A DNA stretch of 49,472 nucleotides, taken from assembly GCF_001425825.1 (NCBI RefSeq), contig NZ_LMDM01000028.1, forward strand, positions 1 through 49,472, written 5' to 3'. Of this stretch, positions 25,318 through 34,790 are shown one piece after another. Both the position numbers and the translations under genes were made by a program. Positions within the stretch are counted from its first letter, which is position 1. Each line of letters opens with the position of its first letter. The DNA is from Rhizobacter sp. Root1238. Its GTDB lineage: Bacteria; Pseudomonadota; Gammaproteobacteria; Burkholderiales; Burkholderiaceae_C. The notes below the pieces were generated by a model. It was given only the letters and a program-made list of their open reading frames with translations, was not told the origin of the DNA and did no database searches.

Positions 25318-27138
25318 ATGCGATCGCACCTCCTAGCCCTCTGTGTCGCCGCGCTGGCCGCGGCCTGCAATGGCGACTCGAGTGAATCGACGCCCGCTGC
25401 CGGCGCGCCGCCGAACGGCAGCACCGGCAACCCCGTGGTCGTGCCTGCCGGCACCGACCCCCATGCGCAGATCGCCGCGGTGACGATCGCCGCGGCGACG
25501 CCCGGCGACGTCGCCGGCCCCGGCTGCAGCGCACCCGGCGTGCCGCGCCGGCTGACGCGCGACCAGGTCGTCAACGCGCTGACCGACGTGACCACCGCGC
25601 TGACCGCCGACGCGACGCTCGCCGCGAGCGTCGGACCGCTGGTGCGCGACACCACGCAGTTCCCGCCGGACGTCGCAGTCAACCCCGATACATCTCGGCA
25701 CAAAGGTTACGAACGCTTGGATTCGGGCGTGAACCTGCGCCAGGTGACCGCGCTGCACGACACCGCCGAGGCGCTCGCGAAGTCGATGACCGCCGACGCG
25801 ACGCGCTTGAACACGCTGCTCGGCAGCTGCACCGGCACCGCGGATGCATGCGTCACCGGCTTCATCCGCAAGGCCGGCCGGCTGCTCTTTCGCCAGCCGC
25901 TGACCGATGCCGAAGTCAACGTCTACCGCACCGCCGCCGGCAATGCCGCGAGTCAGGCCTCGGTGGCCAAGGTGCTGGGCACGATGATCGCGTCGCCGAA
26001 GTTCTACTTCGTCGTCGAGAAGGGCCAGGCGCCCACCGATGCGAACGCCACCTGCACCTCGCTGACGGCGCACGAACAGGCCACGCGGCTCGCGCTGCAC
26101 TTCTGGAATTCGATTCCCGACGCGGCGCTGAACACGCTGGCCGACGACGGCTCGCTGCTGCAGCCCGCCGTCTACACCCAGCAGATCCAGCGCCTGATGG
26201 CCGACAGCCGCTCCGACCGCGCGATGCGCGACTTCTTCGGCGGCTGGTTCCGGCTGCAGGAGCTGGTGGCACTCGACGGCAAGGTCGGCGACCCGAAGTT
26301 CGACGCGTTCGCCGGCAGCTTCAAGCCGCTGCCGACCTCGCGCGACGCGGCGGTCAACGAGGTGCTGGACATGGTGTCGTACCTGGCGGCGCGCAATGCC
26401 TCGCTGCAGCAGGTGCTGACCGACCGCCACTCGTATGCGAAGACGGCCGACATCGCCTCGCTCTACAAGACCGCGGTGTGGGACGGCAAGTCCGCCCCGC
26501 CGCTGTTCACCGAAGCCTCGCGCGTGGGCCTGCTCACCCGCATCGGCTTCATCGCCCAGGGCTCGACCGACACGACGCTGCCGATCTCGCGCGGCAGCCG
26601 CGTGCTGTTCGGGCTGACCTGCGAAGCGATGCCGACCCCGGCGATGGACCAATCGAACTCGAAGGCGGACCTCACGGGCGTGCTGACCACTCGTCAGCGC
26701 GTCGAGCGTGTCACCGAAATGGAGGGCACCTCGTGCATCGGCTGCCACAAGACGCAGATGAACCCGTGGGGCTTCGCCTTCGAGGGCTTCGACTCGCTGG
26801 GCCGCGCGCGCAGCACCGAACGCGTGCTCGATGACAAGGGCGGGGTGCTCGGCGAGAAGCCGATCGACACCGCCGCGCTGGTGCGGCTGGCCGATGGCTC
26901 GTCGCGCGCCGTCAGCTCGCCGTCGGCCACGCAGCAGTACATCCTCGACAGCGGCCAGTTCGAGCGCTGCTTCGCACGCAACTACGTCCGCTACAGCTTC
27001 GGCCGTTCCGAGACCGCCGCCGACGGCGCCCTGATGGAAGCACTGCGCGTGCAGGCCGCCAACGGCGCCAACCTGCGCAGCCTGTTCGCTTCGATCGCGC
27101 TGCGCACCGAGTTCACCACGATCCAGAGGGCGAAATGA
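25318..27138 (+). CDS. DUF1592/DUF1588 lipoprotein with CxxCH site
   Basis: The 606-residue protein has a lipobox signal peptide with Cys17 and a Pro/Ala/Gly-rich spacer, then the domain set of planctomycete-type DUF1592/DUF1588 proteins: FIRKAGRLLFRQPLT near 180, FFGGWFRLQELVALD near 305, TEASRVGLLTRIGFIAQGS near 395. The motif SCIGCHKTQMNPWGFAFEGFD (CIGCH near 476) ends the DUF1588 part and could bind heme or metal. Such proteins are paired with DUF1552 in many phyla, but the function is unknown. Its last four bases overlap the next start (ATGA, 27135-27138). A motif shared with other exported proteins lies upstream at 25201-25226. Confidence 0.9.
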   Translation: MRSHLLALCVAALAAACNGDSSESTPAAGAPPNGSTGNPVVVPAGTDPHAQIAAVTIAAATPGDVAGPGCSAPGVPRRLTRDQVVNALTDVTTALTADATLAASVGPLVRDTTQFPPDVAVNPDTSRHKGYERLDSGVNLRQVTALHDTAEALAKSMTADATRLNTLLGSCTGTADACVTGFIRKAGRLLFRQPLTDAEVNVYRTAAGNAASQASVAKVLGTMIASPKFYFVVEKGQAPTDANATCTSLTAHEQATRLALHFWNSIPDAALNTLADDGSLLQPAVYTQQIQRLMADSRSDRAMRDFFGGWFRLQELVALDGKVGDPKFDAFAGSFKPLPTSRDAAVNEVLDMVSYLAARNASLQQVLTDRHSYAKTADIASLYKTAVWDGKSAPPLFTEASRVGLLTRIGFIAQGSTDTTLPISRGSRVLFGLTCEAMPTPAMDQSNSKADLTGVLTTRQRVERVTEMEGTSCIGCHKTQMNPWGFAFEGFDSLGRARSTERVLDDKGGVLGEKPIDTAALVRLADGSSRAVSSPSATQQYILDSGQFERCFARNYVRYSFGRSETAADGALMEALRVQAANGANLRSLFASIALRTEFTTIQRAK

Positions 27139-28628
27139 AACCCGCATTCAACCCCTTGTCACGCCGGCAGTTCCTGCTCGGCGCCGGCGGCACCGCGCTC
27201 GCCCTGCCGCTGCTGCCTTCGCTGCTGCCGCGCGAGGCGCGCGCCGCCACCGAAGCGGCGGCCTCGGCCGAGCGCTTCTTCGTGCACACCACCACCTGGC
27301 ACGGCGTGTTCCAGAGCCAGTTCTTCGGGCCGCTGCTCGACCAGGCGCCTGCGGCCTCGCAAAGCTATGGCGGCATCACGATCCGCCAGGCGCAGCTCGC
27401 CGCAGCGGCGAAGGCCTCGGGCGACCTGACGGTGATCAGCGACATCCTGCGCGCCAAGAGCTCGAAGCTGAGCGCGCGCATGGTGTCGCGCATGAACGTG
27501 ATCAACGGGCTGGACTTCGCGGTCGGCAGCGGCCACAACCGCGGCGGCACGCTGGGCGGCGACGCCACCAACCCGACCATCGACCAGGTGCTGGCCGCCG
27601 CAAAGAGCTTCTACCCGACGGCAGTGCTGCAGCCGGCGATCGTGCGCAACCTGGTCTCGCTGTCGAAGTCCGGCACGGCCACCGTGCAGACGACGCCGAC
27701 CGCCGAAAGCAACGTCAAGCTGTTCGACCGCCTCTTCAAGAACACGGCCGGCGGCGGCGGCGGCACCACGCCGACGCCGACCGACAAGACGGTGCTGGTC
27801 GACCGCGTGAAGGAGCATGCCGACCTGGTGATGGCCGATGCCGCGTGCTCGGCCGACTGCAAGGCGCGGCTGGGCAACTACCTCGACCTGCTGAACGAAG
27901 TGGAAGGCAAGCTGGCGCAGACGCCGGTCACCAGCACCTTCCAGCGCCCGACCAGCGACACCTCGTCGCTGGAGGCGGCGGCCGGCTTCTACGGCCAGCC
28001 GGCCAGCCAGGCCCAGGTCGAATCGCTGTGGAACGACATCGTCGTCGCCGCGTTCTCGGCCGGCATCAGCCGCGTCTACGTGAACGGCGCCACGTCGTAC
28101 ACCTTCGGCCCGGAGCCGGAACACGCCTGGCACAACGACTACGCGCACGCGCTGGACGACACCGCCAAGCGCGCCGGCTTCAACGCCGCGGTGCAGCTGC
28201 AGTTCGAGACCTGCATGCTCGACATGGCCGCCAAGATGGACCAGGTGAAGACGGCCGACGGCAAGACGCTGTTCGACAAGGCGCTGATCGCGAGCGGTTT
28301 CGAGCTCGGCTCGGGCGGCAACCCGGGCCACCACCACAACCGCTGCATCCCGATCATTGCGCTGGGCGATGCCGGCGGCTACTTCAAGACCGGCCAGTCG
28401 CTCGACTACCGCGACCTGAATTCGTTCAACTGGTCGTCGGACCCGCACTGGTATTCGGGCCTGCTGTACACGCAGTGGATGGGCATGGTGCTGCGCGCGA
28501 TGGGCGTCAGCACCAGCGACGTGAACACCACCGCGTGGGGCTACCCGAACGTGCGTGGCGCCAACGGCGACCACACCGACGCGATCTGGTCGGTGGCCGG
28601 GCAGGACCTGCCGTGGATGAAGGCCTGA
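27135..28628 (+). CDS. DUF1552 family exported protein (Tat signal)
   Basis: The 497-residue product begins with a Tat signal, SRRQFLLGAGGTALALP, and a cut site near residue 38 (AAT). The mature part carries the DUF1552 pattern: MVSRMNVINGLDFAVG..GHNRGG near 115, FDRLF near 198, GHHHNRCIPII near 400 (three histidines, candidate metal ligands). It starts in the ATGA overlap with the DUF1592 gene, so the two products are almost certainly made together. The operon continues five bases downstream. Function of the pair is not established; a role in an extracytoplasmic redox or metal complex is an inference. Confidence 0.88.
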   Translation: MKPAFNPLSRRQFLLGAGGTALALPLLPSLLPREARAATEAAASAERFFVHTTTWHGVFQSQFFGPLLDQAPAASQSYGGITIRQAQLAAAAKASGDLTVISDILRAKSSKLSARMVSRMNVINGLDFAVGSGHNRGGTLGGDATNPTIDQVLAAAKSFYPTAVLQPAIVRNLVSLSKSGTATVQTTPTAESNVKLFDRLFKNTAGGGGGTTPTPTDKTVLVDRVKEHADLVMADAACSADCKARLGNYLDLLNEVEGKLAQTPVTSTFQRPTSDTSSLEAAAGFYGQPASQAQVESLWNDIVVAAFSAGISRVYVNGATSYTFGPEPEHAWHNDYAHALDDTAKRAGFNAAVQLQFETCMLDMAAKMDQVKTADGKTLFDKALIASGFELGSGGNPGHHHNRCIPIIALGDAGGYFKTGQSLDYRDLNSFNWSSDPHWYSGLLYTQWMGMVLRAMGVSTSDVNTTAWGYPNVRGANGDHTDAIWSVAGQDLPWMKA

Positions 28629-28632
28629 TGCG

Positions 28633-31221
28633 ATGAAGCGCACCTTCTTCCACCTCCTCGCTGCCGCGGTGCTGGGCCTGGCCGCGGCCGGCCCGGCGCT
28701 CGCGCAGAGCGCCACCAACGGCCAGATGCTGTTCACGACCACGCTGGTCGCCGGCAAGCAGAGCTGCAACAACGGCGCCTGCCACGGCTCGATCCCGGCG
28801 AACCCGCTGAACCGCATCGCCAACGGCACGAGCGCGTCCAACATCAAGGGCATCATCCCGAAGAACACGCAGATGAGCTTCCTGTCGGGCAAGCTCACCG
28901 ATGCGCAGCTGAACGACCTGGCGGCCTACATCGGCCAGCAGCTCGGCCGCACGCCGAGCTACCTGCCGACCACGTCGGAACCGGCGCCGTCGATCAGCCC
29001 GGGCAGCCTCAGCTTCACCAGCCAGTCGCTCGGCACCACCAGCGCGGCGCAGACCTTCTCGGTCAACAACTCGGTGGGAGCGGGTGCGGCGCTGGTGCTG
29101 AAGAGCATTGCGCTGACCACCGGCAGCGACTTCGCCGTGAGCGGCGGCACCTGCGCGGTGGGCACCTCGCTCGCCGCCGGCACCGCCTGCTCGGTCACCG
29201 TGACCTTCAAGCCGACGCTGGCCGGCACGCGCTCGGCCACGCTGACGGTGGGCCACAACGGCGCCACCGGCAGCAGCACCGCGTCGCTGTCGGGCACCGG
29301 GGCCGACAACTCGCCGGCGGTGACGCTGTCGCCGACCACGCTGACGTTCTCGCAGACGGTGGGCGCGGCCAGCGACCCGCTGCGCGTGACGCTGGGCAAC
29401 AGCGGCACCGCGGCGCTGACGGTCAACACGCTGACGGTGAGCGGCGCGCAGGCGTCGGAGTTCACGATCGCCTCGAGCTCGACCTGCAAGGCCGCCGGCA
29501 GCGTCGCCGCGGGCAGCAACTGCTTCATCGACATCAGCTTCAAGCCGACCGCCACCGGCGCGCGCGCCGCGAGCCTGGTGATCGGCCACAGCGCAAGCAG
29601 CAGCGGCTCGACGGTGACGCTGAGCGGCACCGGCACCGCGAACGCCCAGCCGGGGCTGGCGCTGGACGCGATCGTGCTGGACCTGGGCGCGCAAGGCCTC
29701 GCGACGACCGGTGCCGCGCGCACCGCGACCGTCACGAACAACGGCCAGGCCGACCTGAAGATCAGCAAGGTCAGCGCGAGCGGCACCAACGCCGCCGACA
29801 TCGTGCTCGGCGGCACCTGTGCCGCCGCGACGGTGGCACCGGCCGCGACCTGCACGGTGACGGTGGCGCTGAAACCGAGCGCGCTCGGCCCGCGCTCGGC
29901 CAGCGTCGACATCGCCAGCAACGCACCCGGCGGCACGGCCTCGCTGTCGGTCGGCGGGGTCGGCATCGCGATCGCGTCGCCGGAGCTGACGCTGTCGCAA
30001 CCGGCGATCGGCTTCGGCCAGGTGTCGATGGGCACCACGTCGATCCCACGCTCGGTCACGCTGACCAACACCGGCAGCGCGGCGCTGCAGATCGCCAGCA
30101 TCGTCAGCAGCTCGACCGAGTTCAAGGCGACGCACGACTGCGCGACCAGCCTCGTGCCCGGCGCCGGCTGCAAGCTGACGGTGACCTACGCACCGGTCGC
30201 AGACAACGCGGCAGAGACGGTGACGATCACGTCGAACGCGTTCAGCTCGCCGAACAGCGTGGTGCTGACCGGCCTGGGCACGACGGCGGTGCTGCCGGTG
30301 CTGGCCTGGTCGGGCAACACCAACACGCTGCAGTTCGCGTCGACCGAGGTCGGCAAGACGGCGACCGGCGCGCCGCTGACGCTGGTCAACAACGGGCCGG
30401 GCCCGGTGACGGTGTCGTCGATCGGCACCTCGGGCGCGCAGGCCGAGAACTTCTCGGTCGGCGGCGGCACCTGCCTGGGCGGCGTGACGCTGGCGGCGAA
30501 CGCGAGCTGCACGGTGATCGTCAGCTTCGTGCCCGACGTGGCCGGCGTGCGCAGCGCGGTGCTGCTGGTCGCCTCCAGCGGCAGCAACCCGCCGGAGGTC
30601 GCGCTGAGCGGCAGCGGCGTGGCGGGCTCGACCGGCGGCGGTGGCGGCACGACCCCCGACCCGGGCGGTGGTGGCGGCACCACGCCGCCCGGCGGCGGCG
30701 GCGGCACGACGCCGCCGGACACCGGAGGAGGCACCCCGGCCACCGGCACGCTCGCCGTCACGCCGACCGCGCTCGACTACCGGTCGATCGCGATCCGCAC
30801 CGGCGACCGCAGCGAGCCGCTGACGGTGCGCATCGCCAACAGCTCGGCGACGACCGCGACCATCTCGTCCGTCACGACGAGCGCCGGCTTCATCGTCTCG
30901 TCCGGCTCGGCCGCGGACGCCTGCCCGGGCGTGCCGTGGACGCTGGCGGCCGGCAAGTCGTGCACCGTGACGGTGGTGTTCGCGCCCGGCACCGGCGGCG
31001 CGATGCACGGCACGCTGAAGGTGACCTCGGCCGCCGGCCAGACCACCGAGGTGCCGCTGTCGGCGCAGGCCGAGACGCCGTCGACCAACGAAGGCGCCGG
31101 CGCGCTCGACGCCCGCTGGCTCGCGCTGCTGCTGCTAGCCATCGCGGCGCTGCAGCTGCGCCGCCGCTCTGCGCCCGCGGACTCCGCTTCCCTGATCCCT
31201 GTCTCGAAGGAACTGCCCTGA
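28633..31221 (+). CDS. Choice-of-anchor-D repeat protein with N-terminal cytochrome-like CX4CH
   Basis: The 862-residue exported protein has a signal peptide (cut near residue 24). Next comes a c-type-cytochrome-like region with the unusual heme motif CNNGACH (C45, C50, H51; CX4CH) and a possible axial Met81. Repeats of about 100 residues follow (choice-of-anchor-D/ASPM-SPD-2-Hydin-like, e.g. GTCAVGTSLAAGTACSVTVTFKP). After these come a Gly/Thr/Pro linker (about 665-705), one more repeat, and a C-terminal transmembrane segment followed by RRR, typical of a sorting or anchor tail. It is co-transcribed with DUF1552 upstream and overlaps tlpA downstream (TGATG). Role unknown; a surface heme protein scaffold is an inference. 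Confidence 0.82.
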   Translation: MKRTFFHLLAAAVLGLAAAGPALAQSATNGQMLFTTTLVAGKQSCNNGACHGSIPANPLNRIANGTSASNIKGIIPKNTQMSFLSGKLTDAQLNDLAAYIGQQLGRTPSYLPTTSEPAPSISPGSLSFTSQSLGTTSAAQTFSVNNSVGAGAALVLKSIALTTGSDFAVSGGTCAVGTSLAAGTACSVTVTFKPTLAGTRSATLTVGHNGATGSSTASLSGTGADNSPAVTLSPTTLTFSQTVGAASDPLRVTLGNSGTAALTVNTLTVSGAQASEFTIASSSTCKAAGSVAAGSNCFIDISFKPTATGARAASLVIGHSASSSGSTVTLSGTGTANAQPGLALDAIVLDLGAQGLATTGAARTATVTNNGQADLKISKVSASGTNAADIVLGGTCAAATVAPAATCTVTVALKPSALGPRSASVDIASNAPGGTASLSVGGVGIAIASPELTLSQPAIGFGQVSMGTTSIPRSVTLTNTGSAALQIASIVSSSTEFKATHDCATSLVPGAGCKLTVTYAPVADNAAETVTITSNAFSSPNSVVLTGLGTTAVLPVLAWSGNTNTLQFASTEVGKTATGAPLTLVNNGPGPVTVSSIGTSGAQAENFSVGGGTCLGGVTLAANASCTVIVSFVPDVAGVRSAVLLVASSGSNPPEVALSGSGVAGSTGGGGGTTPDPGGGGGTTPPGGGGGTTPPDTGGGTPATGTLAVTPTALDYRSIAIRTGDRSEPLTVRIANSSATTATISSVTTSAGFIVSSGSAADACPGVPWTLAAGKSCTVTVVFAPGTGGAMHGTLKVTSAAGQTTEVPLSAQAETPSTNEGAGALDARWLALLLLAIAALQLRRRSAPADSASLIPVSKELP

Positions 31222-31712
31222 TGAACCGCTTGTCCGCCCTCACGCTGGCCCTGTGCGCCAGCCTCTTCGCCGCACTGCCCGCGGCCGCCATCGACGCCGG
31301 CACCGCGGCGCCGGAATTCCAGCTGAACGGCTCGCGCGGCGCGGTGAACCTGGGTGCCCTGAAGGGCAAGGTGGTGTACCTCGACTTCTGGGCCTCGTGG
31401 TGCGGCCCGTGCAAGCAGTCGTTCCCGTGGATGAACGAGATGCAGGCGAAGTACGGCGCGAAGGGGCTGCAGATCGTCGGCATCAACCTCGACGCGAAGC
31501 GCGCCGACGCCGACAAGTTCCTGGCCGAGGTGCCCGCGACCTTCGTGCTGGCCTTCGATGCGCAGGGCGACACGCCGAAGCGCTACGGCATCAAGGGCAT
31601 GCCGACCTCGGTGCTGATCGGTGCCGACGGCAAGGTGGTGCAGATGCATTCCGGCTTCCGCGACGAAGAGCGCAAGGCGCTCGAAGACGCGATCGTCGCG
31701 GCCCTGAAGTGA
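31221..31712 (+). CDS. TlpA-like periplasmic thioredoxin
   Basis: The 163-residue product has a Sec signal peptide (cut near residue 23, AAA-I) and a TlpA/ResA-type thioredoxin fold: APEFQLNG near 31, DFWASWCGPCKQSFP with CGPC at 61-64, INLDAKRADADKF near 90, and the cis-proline in GIKGMPTSVLIG near 130. It probably reduces disulfides, for example those of heme-binding or metal-binding cysteines in the neighbouring exported proteins. The start ATG 31221 overlaps the upstream stop (TGATG). TlpA-like genes often sit directly before DUF4266/DUF3570 pairs, as here. Confidence 0.92.
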   Translation: MNRLSALTLALCASLFAALPAAAIDAGTAAPEFQLNGSRGAVNLGALKGKVVYLDFWASWCGPCKQSFPWMNEMQAKYGAKGLQIVGINLDAKRADADKFLAEVPATFVLAFDAQGDTPKRYGIKGMPTSVLIGADGKVVQMHSGFRDEERKALEDAIVAALK

Positions 31713-31719
31713 TCGGCCG

Positions 31720-31953
31720 ATGACCATGAAGACGACTCTCGCCACCGCCCTCGTGCTCGCGCTCGCCGCCGGGCTCGGCGGCTGCTCCGCGCTGCAACCG
31801 CCGCAACCGTGGGAGAAGGGCCTGCTCGCGAAACCGGAAATGACCCTCGGCGGCGACGCGCTCGAAGGGCGCTTCGACGTGCACATCCTGAACAGCAAGG
31901 AAGCGGCCTCGGGCGGCTCGGGCGTCGGTGGAGGCGGTTGTGGCTGCAACTAA
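31720..31953 (+). CDS. DUF4266 lipoprotein
   Basis: The 77-residue lipoprotein has a lipobox GGC (Cys about residue 22), then the DUF4266 signature QPWEKGLLAKPEM, a region ending HILNSKEAASGG and a Gly/Cys tail (GGGGCGCN). The C-terminal cysteines could bind metal or a cofactor. DUF4266 and DUF3570 proteins are usually neighbours, as here, and overlap by 26 bases. A second ATG at 31726 is equally usable. Function unknown. Confidence 0.88.
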   Translation: MTMKTTLATALVLALAAGLGGCSALQPPQPWEKGLLAKPEMTLGGDALEGRFDVHILNSKEAASGGSGVGGGGCGCN

Positions 31954-33109
31954 GCTTTCCGGCAACCTCGTCGCCGCCGCGCTGGCGCTGCCGGGCGTGC
32001 TGCTCGCGGGCGCCGCTCGCGCCGAAGACCCGCCGGAGCACGGGCTGATCGCGTTCAAGTACCTGCAGTACAAGGACAGCCAGGCCGTCAACGTCCGCTA
32101 CCCGTACTACGACGGCAGCGAAGGCAGCCGGATGAACCGCATCACCGTGAAGGCGCCGTCGCTGTACGTGCTGGCGCCGATCGGCCGCTGGTCGGTCGAA
32201 GGCTCGGGCGTGATCGACGACGTGTCGGGCGCGACGCCGCGCTACTACAGCGACGTGTCGGGCGCGTCGCGCTCGCCGGGCATGGAAGACAAGCGCAAGG
32301 CCGGCGACCTGAAGGTGACGCGCTACTTCGAGCGCGGCGCGCTCGCGCTCGGCACCGCGCACTCGAGCGAGAACGACTACAAGTCGAGCGCGCTGTCGCT
32401 CGAAGGCCGCATCGCGACCGCCGACAACAACACCACCTTCAACCTCGGCATCGCCGGCACGCGCGACCGCATCGATCCGGTCAACGGCATCGTGGTCGAC
32501 GAACGCAAGACCACGTCGGAGCTGACGCTGGGCGTGACGCAGGCGCTGTCGCCGCGCGACATCGCGCAGCTGAGCCTGACCTACTCGGTGGGCCGCGGCT
32601 ATTTCGACGACCCGTACAAGCTGTACGACCACCGACCGCGCGAGCGCGACGCCAGCATCGGCATGCTGCGCTGGAACCACCATTTCGAATCGGTGTCGGG
32701 CACGCTGCGCGCGAGCTACCGCTACTACAGCGACACCTTCGGGATCCGCGCGAACACGCTGGAGACGGCGTGGGTGCAGCCGGTGTCGGACCTGTTCTCG
32801 GTGACGCCGTCGTTCCGCTACTACACGCAGAACGCCGCGTCGTTCTACTACGACCCGGTGCAGGACACCGCGGTGTACCCGGGGCCGGTCGGCACGCCGG
32901 CGTTCTCGTCGGCCGACCAGCGGCTGTCGGCCTTCGGCGGCATCACGCTCGGGCTGAAGCTGGAACTGCATTGGGGCAACTGGACCACCGACCTGAAGCT
33001 CGAGCGCTACCAGCAGCGCTCGGACTGGCGCCTCGGCGGCAAGGGCTCGCCCGGCATCGACACCTTCGACGCGACGATCGTGCAATGGGGTCTCGCGACC
33101 CGCTTCTGA
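31928..33109 (+). CDS. DUF3570 family outer membrane-like protein
   Basis: The 393-residue protein starts with GTG 31928 and has a signal peptide (cut near ALA-GAARA-ED, about residue 32). The mature part is a series of alternating hydrophobic strands separated by turns (e.g. RMNRITVKAPSLYVLAP, TSELTLGVTQALS, RYYSDTFGIRANTLETAWVQ), consistent with an outer membrane beta barrel of the DUF3570 family. It ends in an aromatic residue (ATRF), as barrels do. It closes the DUF1592-to-DUF3570 operon. A later GTG at 31940 is possible. Transported substrate unknown. Confidence 0.87.
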   Translation: MEAVVAATKLSGNLVAAALALPGVLLAGAARAEDPPEHGLIAFKYLQYKDSQAVNVRYPYYDGSEGSRMNRITVKAPSLYVLAPIGRWSVEGSGVIDDVSGATPRYYSDVSGASRSPGMEDKRKAGDLKVTRYFERGALALGTAHSSENDYKSSALSLEGRIATADNNTTFNLGIAGTRDRIDPVNGIVVDERKTTSELTLGVTQALSPRDIAQLSLTYSVGRGYFDDPYKLYDHRPRERDASIGMLRWNHHFESVSGTLRASYRYYSDTFGIRANTLETAWVQPVSDLFSVTPSFRYYTQNAASFYYDPVQDTAVYPGPVGTPAFSSADQRLSAFGGITLGLKLELHWGNWTTDLKLERYQQRSDWRLGGKGSPGIDTFDATIVQWGLATRF

Positions 33110-33150
33110 GTGTCACCAGCATGAATGCACGCGGCGTCCGCCCAGAAACC

Positions 33151-33359
33151 CCGTTCACCCTGAGCCTGTCGAAGGGTCGGAGCGGGCTGGGTCAGGCGTT
33201 TGCGCACACACCGTTCGCACTGGGCCTGTCCTTCGGCGAACTCGGGATGAGCGGGGGCATGCCCCCGTTCGGACTGAGCTTGTCGAAGGCCCGCGTGCTC
33301 CGGCCACGACCCTTCGACACGGGCCTTCGACAAGCTCAGTCCCTGCTCAGGGCGAACGG
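33151..33359. repeat. REP-like intergenic repeat cluster
   Basis: Four copies of a ccgttcNNNctgagcttgtcgaagg-type element, a family I know from Burkholderiales and Xanthomonas-like genomes, are packed between the DUF3570 and GH5 genes. Three are forward (33151-33176, 33211-33237 degenerate, 33265-33289) and one is inverted (33324-33359). The forward and inverted copies could fold into a hairpin and act as a transcription end or stability element. Confidence 0.75.
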
Positions 33360-33406
33360 GCGTGGCGATGCGCCGCTTCCTTCTTGATTGCCACGAGACC
33401 CTGTCC

Positions 33407-34753
33407 ATGAACGACACCCTCTTCCGTTCCCGCCGCATCGCGCTCAGCGCCTTGCTGGTGCTGGCCGCATGCGGCGGCGGCAATGACGACGCGCCCGCAC
33501 CGTCGCCAGTGGGTGGGGGGACGCCTGCTCCGGCACCCGCTCCTGCACCGTCGCCGTCGCCCGCTCCTGCGCCGGCTCCTTCGCCTTCGCCGGCACCTGC
33601 TCCTGCCCCCGCGCCGACGCCTTCACCGGCACCGGCGCCCGCTCCCGCTCCCGCCCCTGCGCCTGCACCTGCACCTGCACCTGCACCTGCACCTGCACCT
33701 GCACCTGCTCCTGCACCTGCTCCGGCGCCCGCGCCCGCGCCGGCACCGGCTCCTTCGCCGGCTCCTGCTCCTGCTCCCGCGCCGGCACCCGCCCCGGCCC
33801 CGGCCCCTTCGGCCGCCACGCTGTCCTGGCGCGCCGTCAGCCTGGCCAGCGCCGAGTTCGCGCCCGGCAACCTGCCCGGCACCTACAACACCGACTACGT
33901 CTACCCGACCGCCGCCAGCGTCAGCTACTTCAAGGCCAAGGGCATGAACGCGGTGCGCCTGCCCTTCCTGTGGGAGCGGCTGCAGCCGTCGCTGAACCAG
34001 GCCTTCGACGCGACCGAGCTGTCGCGCCTGACCACGTTCGTGCAGCAGGTCACCGCGACCGGCGTCACGGTGCTGATCGATCCGCACAACTACGCGCGCT
34101 ACCGCGGCAACCTGGTCGGCTCGGCGCAGGTGCCGAACGCCGCGTTCGCCGATTTCTGGTCGCGCCTGGCGACGCAGTTCAAGGGCAACCCGAACGTCGC
34201 GTTCGGGCTGATGAACGAACCGCACGACATCGCGACCGAGCAGTGGCTGGCCGCCGCCAACGCCGCGCTGGCCGCGATCCGCAACACCGGCGCGACCAAC
34301 GTCGTCACCGTGCCGGGCAACGCCTGGACCGGCGCGCACAGCTGGCTCGAGAACTGGTACGGCACCGCGAACGGCACCGTGATGAAGGGCATCGTCGACC
34401 CGGGCAAGAACATGGTGTTCGAGGTGCACCAGTACCTCGACGGCGATTCGTCCGGCACCAGCCCGAATTGCCCGAGCGCCACCATCGGCGCCGAGCGCCT
34501 GCAGGCCTTCACCACCTGGGCGCGCAGCAACGGCTACCGCGCCGTGCTCGGCGAGGTGGGCGCCGCGTCGAACGCCACCTGCGACCAGGCGGTGGCCGGC
34601 GCGCTCGACCACCTGAAGTCCAACACCGACGTCTGGGCCGGCTGGGTCTGGTGGGCCGCCGGCCCCTGGTGGGGCAGCTACATGTATTCGATCGAACCCG
34701 CAGGCAGCACCGACAAGCCGCAGATGGCCGTGCTGAAGCCGTACCTGCAGTGA
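33407..34753 (+). CDS. GH5 cellulase, lipoprotein with Pro-Ala linker
   Basis: The 448-residue enzyme cuts beta-1,4-glucan. A lipobox (LAAC, about residue 23) tethers it to the membrane. A linker of Pro-Ala repeats runs from about residue 30 to 135. The GH5 domain follows, with the acid/base in GLMNEP (E271), the aromatic HQYLD segment, and the nucleophile in VLGEVGAA (E383). I cannot read the subfamily. ATG 33407 was chosen because the signal peptide starts there; a longer frame begins at 33362. Neighbouring genes encode GH6 and PL1 enzymes with the same linker type. Confidence 0.9.
   Translation: MNDTLFRSRRIALSALLVLAACGGGNDDAPAPSPVGGGTPAPAPAPAPSPSPAPAPAPSPSPAPAPAPAPTPSPAPAPAPAPAPAPAPAPAPAPAPAPAPAPAPAPAPAPAPAPAPSPAPAPAPAPAPAPAPAPSAATLSWRAVSLASAEFAPGNLPGTYNTDYVYPTAASVSYFKAKGMNAVRLPFLWERLQPSLNQAFDATELSRLTTFVQQVTATGVTVLIDPHNYARYRGNLVGSAQVPNAAFADFWSRLATQFKGNPNVAFGLMNEPHDIATEQWLAAANAALAAIRNTGATNVVTVPGNAWTGAHSWLENWYGTANGTVMKGIVDPGKNMVFEVHQYLDGDSSGTSPNCPSATIGAERLQAFTTWARSNGYRAVLGEVGAASNATCDQAVAGALDHLKSNTDVWAGWVWWAAGPWWGSYMYSIEPAGSTDKPQMAVLKPYLQ
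33491..33815. repeat. Hexanucleotide-rich Pro-Ala linker DNA
   Basis: The linker of the GH5 gene is built of CCN-GCN-type units, including about eight consecutive cctgca repeats near 33667-33714. Because each unit is a multiple of three, slippage changes linker length without a frameshift. Similar blocks occur in five other secreted-enzyme genes nearby. Confidence 0.75.
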
Positions 34754-34790
34754 CCTCTGCATCCGCTTTCAACACATCGAGGGAATCCCC

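Noticed and set aside
33007-33882. Gly-Ala-rich open frames opposite the Pro-Ala linkers (also at 34769, 37871, 41852 and 43437)
   Set aside because: They are antisense readings of the CCN-GCN linker repeats with no signal peptide, domain or ribosome binding site.
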